NCBI GenBank assembly: GCA_009885445.1
Contig: VFKQ01000317.1
Coordinates: forward strand, 1 to 6,482
DNA: 6,482 nucleotides
Direction: 5' to 3'
Source of the DNA: Anaerolineaceae bacterium
Lineage (GTDB): Bacteria > Chloroflexota > Anaerolineae > Anaerolineales > Villigracilaceae
In this document: positions 1 to 4,655 of the stretch, in pieces
Position numbering within the stretch: position 1 is the stretch's first letter
How the letters are laid out: each line of letters opens with the position of its first letter
Translations under genes and position numbers: made by a program
The notes under the pieces: generated by a model
What the model was told of the DNA's origin: nothing
Seen by the model: the letters and a program-made list of their open reading frames with translations, nothing else
Databases searched by the model: none

Positions 1-145
1 ATAATACCTGTGGCCAATTGAATGCGCGCTATGTGCGCAAGACTTTATCGTTTTCAAAGTCCGATTTCTATCATGAATGGGTTACTCGACTCTACATAAT
101 TCGTTACAACCTCGCCAAATCAGCACTTGCTATTTAACCACTACC
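1..145 (+). mobile_element. right end of an IS1-like insertion sequence (left part outside the window)
   Basis: This is the 3' end of an insertion sequence that enters from the left edge. A transposase C-terminus ends at 137. Read inward from 145 on the minus strand, the sequence begins GGTAGTGGTTAAATAGCAAG, which resembles the GGTnnTG start of IS1-family terminal inverted repeats. The neighbouring DUF3800 homology stops just beyond this point (about 150), which supports a boundary near 145. The next 8-9 bp (TTCTTTTGA, 146-154) would be the target-site duplication; its partner copy lies outside the window. Family and boundary are inferred from motif memory, and the left inverted repeat cannot be seen. 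Confidence 0.5.
3..137 (+). CDS. IS1-like transposase, C-terminal 44 residues (partial)
   Basis: The frame is open from the window edge to a TAA at 135-137 and encodes 44 residues. The stretch NARYVRKTLSFSKSDFYHEW followed by a basic and aromatic tail (VTRLYIIRYNL) resembles the C-terminus of IS1-family DDE transposases, where an R-K-T/S-L-x-F-S-K-S motif follows the catalytic core. The DDE residues would lie upstream, outside the window. The protein would cut and join the element's ends as a DNA transposase. Whether the full gene is intact cannot be judged. An alternative is a related DDE family sharing this tail motif. The stop lies 8 bp from the inferred element end, as expected for a compact insertion sequence. 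Confidence 0.55.
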   Translation, partial: NTCGQLNARYVRKTLSFSKSDFYHEWVTRLYIIRYNLAKSALAI

Positions 146-373
146 TTCTTTTGAAATAGGGGGCGTCAAGCAATTGTTCTCTAATCGCGTCCAATTCTTG
201 CGCAAGGCGCTCTGATCAGGGATATCCAAAATACCCGGGATGAAATAGTGGGAACAACCTTCTTCGCCGAAGCGCAGACGACCATTTTTGTTGAACAAGT
301 TGCCATCGCCCGCTTCATCCACAAAATAACGGCGGGTTTCAACGCTTGATTTCTTCGATGTCTTTTTATTCAT
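146..373 (-). pseudogene. DUF3800 domain protein, N-terminal remnant, frameshifted and interrupted
   Basis: The start is ATG at 371-373 on the minus strand. After a basic leader, residues 16-24 read YFVDEAGDG, followed by an EEGCSHYFIPGILDIPD segment. This acidic N-terminal motif (D19, E20, D23) is typical of DUF3800 proteins, whose function is not established; they are often found near mobile elements and defence genes. From residue 59 (about 197-202) the frame turns into nonsense (KNWTRLENN), but the +1 frame reads QELDAIREQLLDAPYFK, the expected family continuation. One base (a C) therefore appears to be missing. Homology then stops at about 150, where the IS1-like element begins. A family member should be roughly 200-250 residues long, so most of the gene is displaced or lost. 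No strong ribosome binding site is visible; GCAGG lies near the start. Confidence 0.65.
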
Positions 374-453
374 GAAGGCCTGCTTGTATTAACGCCACAA
401 AAAACTAACTCAACTCTCATTGTAAAATAATTCTGCCCAAACCCCAACCGCGA

Positions 454-459
454 TACAAT
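454..459 (+). promoter_or_regulatory. -10-like box of the L,D-transpeptidase gene
   Basis: TACAAT (5 of 6 to TATAAT) ends 9 nt before the ATG at 469. No Shine-Dalgarno sequence lies in the short gap (ACGCGCACC). A start of transcription 6-9 nt after the box would give a leaderless or nearly leaderless mRNA. The -35 region is weak (TTCTGC at 431-436, 17-bp spacing). The rest of 374-468 is the AT-rich gap between this gene and the divergent DUF3800 remnant. Confidence 0.4.
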
Positions 460-468
460 ACGCGCACC

Positions 469-1485
469 ATGACCCTCTCCCGCCGCGACTTCCTCAAACT
501 CAGCACTGCCGGGCTTGCCGCCCTCGCACTTTCCGAACTGCGCCTCAGCGACGCGCTCGCCCTCGAAGCCCCGGCCTCCTTTCAGGGACGCGCCACGTAT
601 AGCGGCGTACCCGTTTACGATGCGCCGTCATTCAATGCAAAACAACTCAGTCTGCTCAACAAAGACCAGGTCGTAGACGTGCTCGCGCATCTCAACGCAG
701 AGGGCGCGCACAACAAAGTTTGGTATCGCTTTGCGGGGGGCTACACTTATTCGGGCTGGCTCCAGCCCTGCCGCACCATTTTGCAAACGCCCGTCACACA
801 ACTTCCGCACGCGCGCGCCCTCGGCGAAGTCACTGTGCCATTTCTCGAAACGCGCCGCGGCCCCTTCTCTTACAGCGACCGCTCGATGCGCCTCTACTAC
901 GGCAGCACGCACTGGATTCAACGCATCATCACCAACGAGACGGGGACGTGGTACGAGATCTACGACAGTTACCTGAAGCTGAGTCTTTTCGTCTCTGCGA
1001 CAGAAATGCGCATCGTGCCGGACCTCGAACTGGGTTCGCTCTCCCCGAACATCCCAGACGCCCTGAAATTCATCCACGTAGATTTGCGCACACAATACGT
1101 CACCGCGTTCGAGGATCAGAAACTCGTCTTCCGTTCGCGTTGCTCCAGCGGCGCAGGCAGGACGAAGACTCCGCTGGGCGATTACCAGACGTATCATAAA
1201 GGGCCGTCGATTCACATGAGCAACGAAGGCGACTCGGAAATTAATATCTATAGCCTGCCCGGAGTCCCCTGGGTCAGCTTTTTCACAGGGACGGGCATCG
1301 CCTTTCACGGCACGTACTGGCACAACGACTTTGGCAAGCCGCGCAGTCACGGCTGTATCAACTTACCTAACAGCGCCGCAAAATTCATCTATCGCTGGAC
1401 CAGCCCCACGGTCCCGCCCGAAACGGAATACTTGCACCAGCCCAAGACGGGCACCAAAGTCCAGGTGGTGAGGCCGGAAGATTAA
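469..1485 (+). CDS. Tat-exported L,D-transpeptidase (YkuD family)
   Basis: A 338-residue precursor of an envelope enzyme. L,D-transpeptidases use a catalytic cysteine to make 3-3 peptidoglycan cross-links or attach proteins to the wall. The N-terminus has a twin-arginine motif (SRRDFLKL, R5-R6), a hydrophobic stretch (about 13-21) and an A-rich end near residues 29-31, so export in folded form by Tat is likely. Residues about 36-185 are beta-rich with WYRF and GTWYEIYD-type strands, compatible with one or two SH3-like modules. The YkuD domain covers about 200-330, with the family signature H280-G, then S293-H294-G295-C296, where C296 is the nucleophile. Both signature histidines and the cysteine are intact. 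It has no adjacent wall-synthesis gene. The start is fixed by the Tat motif directly after the ATG and by the -10 box just upstream. Substrate type is inferred from the family only. Confidence 0.85.
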   Translation: MTLSRRDFLKLSTAGLAALALSELRLSDALALEAPASFQGRATYSGVPVYDAPSFNAKQLSLLNKDQVVDVLAHLNAEGAHNKVWYRFAGGYTYSGWLQPCRTILQTPVTQLPHARALGEVTVPFLETRRGPFSYSDRSMRLYYGSTHWIQRIITNETGTWYEIYDSYLKLSLFVSATEMRIVPDLELGSLSPNIPDALKFIHVDLRTQYVTAFEDQKLVFRSRCSSGAGRTKTPLGDYQTYHKGPSIHMSNEGDSEINIYSLPGVPWVSFFTGTGIAFHGTYWHNDFGKPRSHGCINLPNSAAKFIYRWTSPTVPPETEYLHQPKTGTKVQVVRPED

Positions 1486-1526
1486 TCCGGCGCAAAATCC
1501 AAGCGTGACTCCTTTGGACGAATCGT

Positions 1527-1555
1527 TTGACTCTACTTCAAAACCGTTATACACT
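1527..1555 (+). promoter_or_regulatory. sigma70-type promoter giving a leaderless mRNA
   Basis: TTGACT (1527-1532, 5 of 6 to consensus) and TACACT (1550-1555, 4 of 6) are separated by exactly 17 bp. The ATG at 1562 lies 6 nt after the -10 box, so transcription would start at or next to the A of the start codon. No ribosome binding site precedes this ATG. The arrangement favours 1562 over the in-frame ATG at 1505, which lies upstream of the -35 box. Confidence 0.5.
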
Positions 1556-1561
1556 TCAGCC

Positions 1562-1828
1562 ATGACAGGTAGCGGAGTTAGCACCTTCGATTTATTGGGA
1601 GACATTCCCCCCGAACAACGCACGTTGATGCGTTTGTTCATGCGCCGGATTAAGCTGACCGCGGCAGAATTGACGCAGGCCGTAGCTGAACTGCCCCTCG
1701 AAAAACAATTGACGGCGCAACAAATCAAGGACACGCTGGCGAGGCTGATTGAAAGTAGCTGGGTCGCGCGTGTGGAAGAAAACGGGCAGGAAGTGTTTAC
1801 CATCCATCAGCAGTCGAAAAGCAGTTAG
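1562..1828 (+). CDS. small winged-helix-like protein of unknown function
   Basis: An 88-residue protein I cannot name. Residues about 14-75 suggest a compact helical domain: a helix (PPEQRTLMRLFMRRIK), a second helix after LTAAELTQAV, then LTAQQIKDTLARLIESSWV and a possible two-strand wing (ARVEENGQEVFTIHQ). This order of helices, then S-W/G-W and a beta hairpin, is what winged-helix DNA-binding domains look like. A role in transcription control or protein contact is possible but inferred from pattern alone. The same frame extends up to an ATG at 1505, but the promoter at 1527-1555 lies inside that extension and its residues look unstructured, so I chose 1562. It stands alone between the transpeptidase gene and a palindromic repeat. 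Confidence 0.65.
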   Translation: MTGSGVSTFDLLGDIPPEQRTLMRLFMRRIKLTAAELTQAVAELPLEKQLTAQQIKDTLARLIESSWVARVEENGQEVFTIHQQSKSS

Positions 1829-1876
1829 CCCCCCAAAAAATTTCTGCCAATTGAAGATAAGCGTTTTTCAAAACCT

Positions 1877-1939
1877 TTGGACACGGACGACACGGATTTT
1901 TTATTTTCCCTCCGTGATTTTCGTGTCATCTGTGTCCAA
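1877..1939. repeat. imperfect palindrome on a 9-bp grid (element 1)
   Basis: The arms 1877-1896 and 1920-1939 match as inverted repeats at 17 of 20 positions; all three differences are transitions. Each arm is a run of short direct repeats: CACGGA at 1882 and 1891, and the complementary cores TCCGTG, TTCGTG and TCTGTG at 1911, 1920 and 1929. Every step within an arm is exactly 9 bp. A T-rich spacer separates the arms. The element fills most of the 144-bp gap between the genes at 1562-1828 and 1973-2395. It has the same plan as the repeat at 3119-3192. It could act as a hairpin in RNA, a protein binding array, or a dispersed non-coding repeat. Confidence 0.75.
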
Positions 1940-1972
1940 TAAGAATTAAATCGAACACAAGAAAATTTGATT

Positions 1973-2395
1973 ATGCCCAAACAACCCCTCTTTGCCGGAC
2001 TCGTAATAGACGAAAGCGGACGCGCCGCCGACAGCGCCCTCGTCGGCGCTGAGCCATGCTATGTGATTGATGATAATGGCTTTCGACGGCACATCCCCTC
2101 CGAGCAGGTGGACCGACAGGTGCTCAATCAGATGCAGGAATTAATTAAGGGCAGTGAGGAATTGTTGGGCGAACAGGCCGCAAAAATGATGGGACAGGAA
2201 GACCCCTTCAGCGTGGCCGCTATCGCCACGCAACTTAAAAATATGGAAAAACAATTTGACGCGATTCTGCAGGCGGGCTTACCGGAGGAAACGCGCGCCT
2301 ACCTCGGCATGGCCGGCTTTCGCGTGGTGATCAATTATCACGGCGAAGTTGTCCGCGTGGACCAGCCGGGCGTGGCGGACGATGGTGGGGAATAG
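1973..2395 (+). CDS. conserved hypothetical protein, 140 aa
   Basis: A 140-residue soluble protein without signal peptide or membrane segment. The N-terminal part (residues 1-45) looks like a short beta-strand module: LFAGLVIDESGR, then VGAEPCYVIDDNGFRRHI. Residues about 46-105 are helical and charged (QVDRQVLNQMQELIKGSEEL, then EQAAKMMG). The C-terminal part (about 110-132) returns to strands (GFRVVINYHGEVVRV) and ends in an acidic tail. It resembles uncharacterised proteins I associate with Chloroflexota; I know of no assigned function. The ATG at 1973 is preferred to the TTG at 1967 because the sequence MPKQPLFAGLV starts there and AAGAAA (1960-1965) could be a weak ribosome binding site. 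The minus-strand gene remnant ends almost on its stop codon. Confidence 0.8.
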   Translation: MPKQPLFAGLVIDESGRAADSALVGAEPCYVIDDNGFRRHIPSEQVDRQVLNQMQELIKGSEELLGEQAAKMMGQEDPFSVAAIATQLKNMEKQFDAILQAGLPEETRAYLGMAGFRVVINYHGEVVRVDQPGVADDGGE

Positions 2396-2397
2396 CA

Positions 2398-2571
2398 AGA
2401 TTTATTCCATGCTTGTATCGCTTTTCGCAGCCCCGCCCCAGCCGCTTCTTTTACCAACCCTCTCATCATTTCTTCCAACTGATTAATCCCCTGCTTTTCG
2501 GCTAACTTTTCTTTGATTTCTTCCGCCAATATTTCCACTATTTGTTCCAGCCAGCTTATGCTAACCTTCAT
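2398..2571 (-). pseudogene. N-terminal remnant of an unidentified gene, possibly transposase
   Basis: A minus-strand frame starts at ATG 2569-2571 behind a perfect GGAGG (2579-2583) at 5-nt spacing, the strongest ribosome binding site in the window apart from that of the gene at 6024. About 57 residues look like real protein: amphipathic helices in SWLEQIVEILAEEIKEKLAE and then LEEMMRGLVKEAAGAGLRKA. From about 2398 onward the frame enters the antisense of the gene ending at 2395, and the residues there become S/T/P-rich, as expected from antisense sequence. I read this as the head of a gene whose remainder is lost. The helical N-terminus with an L-x-x-L-V-K-E-A pattern recalls the leading region of some transposases (ISKra4 or UPF0236/ISLre2 types), but I cannot identify it firmly. 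A short genuine protein of 77 residues overlapping the neighbour is the alternative. Confidence 0.45.
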
Positions 2572-2610
2572 TGGAGCCTCCGATTTTGGGTTTGGTGGTT
2601 GTCCAATCTC

Positions 2611-2634
2611 AAGCCTATCTCAGAGGCTTTTTTT
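2611..2634 (+). terminator. rho-independent-type terminator, plus strand
   Basis: AAGCCT (2611-2616) and AGGCTT (2624-2629) form a 6-bp stem with a 7-nt loop (ATCTCAG), followed by an unbroken run of seven T (2628-2634) that begins in the stem. The shape is right for intrinsic termination, although the stem is short. It lies 216 bp after the stop of the gene at 1973-2395, with the minus-strand remnant between, so it would end plus-strand readthrough before the gene at 2718. Confidence 0.5.
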
Positions 2635-2661
2635 GAAAACCCTCTACAATCTTTGAGTACT

Positions 2662-2676
2662 CCCTGCGGCGCAGGG
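2662..2676. repeat. short perfect palindrome
   Basis: CCCTGCG and CGCAGGG form 7-bp arms around one central G. It sits 27 bp upstream of the -10 box of the gene at 2718, so it could be an operator-like site. It could also belong to the end of the mobile element suggested by the minus-strand remnant. No T-run follows on either strand, so it is not a terminator. Confidence 0.4.
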
Positions 2677-2699
2677 TTAAGTTGTTGTAAATTTTTTTG

Positions 2700-2708
2700 T
2701 GGTATATT
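2700..2708 (+). promoter_or_regulatory. extended -10 promoter element
   Basis: TGGTATATT combines the extended -10 TG with TATATT (5 of 6) and ends 9 nt before the ATG at 2718. No Shine-Dalgarno sequence lies between (GGCGAGACC). Possible -35 boxes are poor (TTGTTG at 2682-2687, 15-bp spacing), which fits an extended -10 promoter. The expected transcript would have almost no leader. Confidence 0.45.
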
Positions 2709-2717
2709 GGCGAGACC

Positions 2718-3083
2718 ATGGATGATCAAATCACAATTATTGAAGGCCCGCCGCCCATCTTTGAGGCCGTGAACGACGGCTGGGCCATGGGCTTGAACGA
2801 AGGCCCGCATTATTCGATTCCTTTGCTGACGCGCCTGCGCACGTTTAATGGCCCGGCGCTGGTGGAGCGTTGTTATCGCGCCTGGAATAATAACGCGAAC
2901 ATGCATTTGTTGTATCGCAACGAGGTAGGGCTTGAGCAGACTGCGCCGATTTTGGCCGCGCGAAATGTGGAGACGAACGACGGGCACATGTTGATGTTGT
3001 GGGTCTATCTCGACGGCGATAAAGTGGAATTAGAACTCGACGCCGATGACGACGACTCGGCTGATGATGATTTGCTCGCGTAG
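2718..3083 (+). CDS. conserved hypothetical protein with acidic tail, 121 aa
   Basis: A 121-residue soluble protein, no signal peptide. Residues 1-45 include ITIIEGPPPIFEAVNDGWAM and a G-L-N-E-G-P motif. Residues 46-70 read LRTFNGPALVERCYRAWNNN, probably a helix, and 71-105 form likely strands (MHLLYRNEVGLEQTAPILAA, then HMLMLWVYL). The last 18 residues are almost all acidic (LELDADDDDSADDDLLA), suggesting interaction with a basic partner or a solubilising tail. I have no function for it; similar proteins are, as far as I recall, a Chloroflexota feature. An in-frame TTG at 2697 would add seven residues but overlaps the -10 box, so ATG 2718 is the better start. Confidence 0.75.
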   Translation: MDDQITIIEGPPPIFEAVNDGWAMGLNEGPHYSIPLLTRLRTFNGPALVERCYRAWNNNANMHLLYRNEVGLEQTAPILAARNVETNDGHMLMLWVYLDGDKVELELDADDDDSADDDLLA

Positions 3084-3118
3084 TTTGGCTTGTGTTGGTC
3101 TTTTGCCGAAAGTCATTT

Positions 3119-3192
3119 TTCACCACAGAGACCACGGAGAGCACGGAGAAAATATTTATGAATCTCTGTGAACTCTGTGTGCTCCGTGGTGA
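3119..3192. repeat. imperfect palindrome on a 9-bp grid (element 2)
   Basis: The outer 8 bp of the two arms (TTCACCAC / GTGGTGAA) are a perfect inverted repeat, and the full 33-bp arms match at 24 positions. The left arm holds three cores, CACAGA, CACGGA and CACGGA, at 3124, 3133 and 3142. The right arm holds TCTGTG, TCTGTG and TCCGTG at 3165, 3174 and 3183. Every step within an arm is 9 bp. The arms flank an AT-rich centre. It fills most of the 127-bp gap upstream of gatB and ends 18 bp before its ATG, so it would lie in the leader or promoter. It shares core and period with the repeat at 1877-1939, though the overall sequences differ. Confidence 0.8.
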
Positions 3193-3210
3193 ATTTCTTA
3201 ATAGGATCCT

Positions 3211-4650
3211 ATGAAATACGAACCCGTTATCGGACTTGAAGTCCACGCTGAAATGCAGACGCGCTCGAAGATGTTTTGCGCGTGCGCAGTGGTGGACAAT
3301 ACTCTGGCCGCGCCGAACAGCGCGGTGTGTCCTGTTTGCGCGGGCATGCCGGGGACTCTGCCGGTGGTCAACGAGCGCGCGGTGGAGTTTGCGTTGCGCG
3401 TTGCGCTGGCGCTCGAGTGCACGGTGAATCCCGTCAGTGTTTTTGCGCGCAAAAATTATTTTTATCCTGACCTGCCCAAGGGCTATCAAATCTCGCAGTA
3501 CGAAGAACCGCTGGCCGTGAATGGACGGCTGGTCATCAAGACCAGCGCGGGCGAGAAGACGATTCGCGTGCGACGCGTACATTTGGAAGAGGACACCGGC
3601 AAGTTGACGCACGTGGACGGCGGGTCACTACTCGATTTGAATCGCGCGGGTGTGTCGCTGCTTGAAATTGTCAGCGAGCCGGACATTCGCTCGGCAGAGG
3701 AGGCAGTCGCGTACGGCGAGGCACTGCGTCACATTTTGCGTTATCTCGAAGTGAATAGCGGCGACATGGAAAAGGGCGTGATTCGCTTTGAGGCGAATAT
3801 TTCTGTGCGCCCCGCTGGCACGGACGAATTGAACACGCGCAGTGAAGTGAAGAATCTCAATTCGTTCCGTGCGTTGGAGCGTTCGATACTTTTTGAAACC
3901 GAACGTCAGAGCAAAATTGTCGAAGCGGGCGGCACGGTGGAGCAGGAGACTCTGGGTTGGAGCGAGGCCAAAGAGCAGACGTATTCCCAGCGCAGTAAAG
4001 AGGACGCGCACGATTATCGCTACTTCCCCGAACCGGATTTGCCTCCGCTGAAAGTGAGCGAGGCGTGGCTGACGCGCGTCCGCGGGGAATTGCCTGAACT
4101 GCCGCGCACTAAAGCGACGCGTTTTATTTCGCAATATGGCCTAACAGATTACGACGCGGCACGCTTAATAGAAGAACGGGTTTTTGCTGACTACTACGAG
4201 CAGGCGGCCAATCGTCAATCCAAAATCGAAAATCCAAAATTAATTGCCAACTGGTTGCTCGGCGACGTGTTCTCAGCGTTGAACACGCGCGGAGAAACGC
4301 TAACCCGCTCCACGGTGCGGCCTGAGGCGTTGGGGGAGTTGGTCAGTCTTGTGGCGGGCGGAGAAATTAATCAGGCCACGGGAAAAATTGTGCTGGCTGA
4401 AATGTTCGAGAGCGGGCGCGGCGCGGCGGAGATTGTCGAGAGTCAGGGGTTGAAGCAAGTCTCGGACGAGTCGCTGATTCGCGAGATGGTGAGTCAGGCG
4501 CTGGCGGAGAATCCAAAAGAAGTGGAAAGTTATCGCGCTGGAAAATTGGGTGTGGCGAACTTTTTATTTGGCGCGGCGATGAAGAAGGCCGCGGGCAAGG
4601 CCAACCCGCAAGTGGTGCGCGCGGAACTTGAAAAGCAGTTGGCGAGCTGA
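3211..4650 (+). CDS. gatB: Asp-tRNA(Asn)/Glu-tRNA(Gln) amidotransferase subunit B
   Basis: Subunit B of the cytosolic GatCAB complex, which converts misacylated Glu-tRNA(Gln) and/or Asp-tRNA(Asn) to the amide form. GatB binds the tRNA and phosphorylates the carboxylate; ammonia comes from GatA. The 479-residue length is normal. The core starts YEPVIGLEVHAEM (E10, H12), followed by the zinc-type cysteines C23, C25, C40 and C43, then KNYFYPDLPKGYQISQYE (81-98), HLEEDTGK (124-131), DLNRAGVSLLEIVSEPD (142-158) and DYRYFPEPDLPPL (268-280). The helical and YqeY-like tail covers about 320-477. In the signature block, S149 replaces the proline I would expect (GVPLLEI). Residues 334-343 are encoded partly by a heptamer DNA repeat. 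AGGA (3203-3206) lies only 4 nt before the ATG. Neither gatA nor gatC is nearby. The acyltransferase follows after 5 bp. Confidence 0.96.
   Translation: MKYEPVIGLEVHAEMQTRSKMFCACAVVDNTLAAPNSAVCPVCAGMPGTLPVVNERAVEFALRVALALECTVNPVSVFARKNYFYPDLPKGYQISQYEEPLAVNGRLVIKTSAGEKTIRVRRVHLEEDTGKLTHVDGGSLLDLNRAGVSLLEIVSEPDIRSAEEAVAYGEALRHILRYLEVNSGDMEKGVIRFEANISVRPAGTDELNTRSEVKNLNSFRALERSILFETERQSKIVEAGGTVEQETLGWSEAKEQTYSQRSKEDAHDYRYFPEPDLPPLKVSEAWLTRVRGELPELPRTKATRFISQYGLTDYDAARLIEERVFADYYEQAANRQSKIENPKLIANWLLGDVFSALNTRGETLTRSTVRPEALGELVSLVAGGEINQATGKIVLAEMFESGRGAAEIVESQGLKQVSDESLIREMVSQALAENPKEVESYRAGKLGVANFLFGAAMKKAAGKANPQVVRAELEKQLAS
4218..4240 (+). repeat. heptamer tandem repeat inside gatB
   Basis: Three consecutive 7-bp units read ATCCAAA, ATCGAAA, ATCCAAA (4218-4238), followed by AT and preceded by a CAATCGTCA segment. 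They encode part of N334-K343 (NRQSKIENPK). Related GatB proteins have, from memory, a shorter segment here (about A-G-x-NPKLAANW), so roughly three residues seem inserted. Similar AT-rich ATCCAAA strings occur, as far as I recall, in intergenic repeats of cyanobacteria and Chloroflexota. The codons for the conserved NPKL come from the repeat itself, so its start within the gene is uncertain. Confidence 0.55.
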
Positions 4651-4655
4651 GCGCG

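Noticed and set aside
628..1350. 240-codon open frame on the minus strand inside the L,D-transpeptidase gene
   Set aside because: It is antisense to a gene with a complete active site; its residues are rich in R, A and V without any domain, as expected from GC-rich antisense sequence.
1505..1561. Upstream ATG that would extend the 88-residue protein by 19 residues
   Set aside because: A well-spaced promoter (1527-1555) lies inside the extension, and the extra residues look like untranslated sequence.
3119..3192. Repeated 9-bp units considered as a CRISPR array
   Set aside because: The units are far too short, without spacers, and are arranged as two inverted arms.
2845..3612. 255-codon open frame on the minus strand across the 2718 gene, the palindrome and the gatB start
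   Set aside because: It spans two real genes and a repeat, and its sequence is R/S/T/H-rich without domain character.
3628..4134. 168-codon open frame on the minus strand within gatB
   Set aside because: Antisense of a conserved gatB region; no independent start signal or domain.
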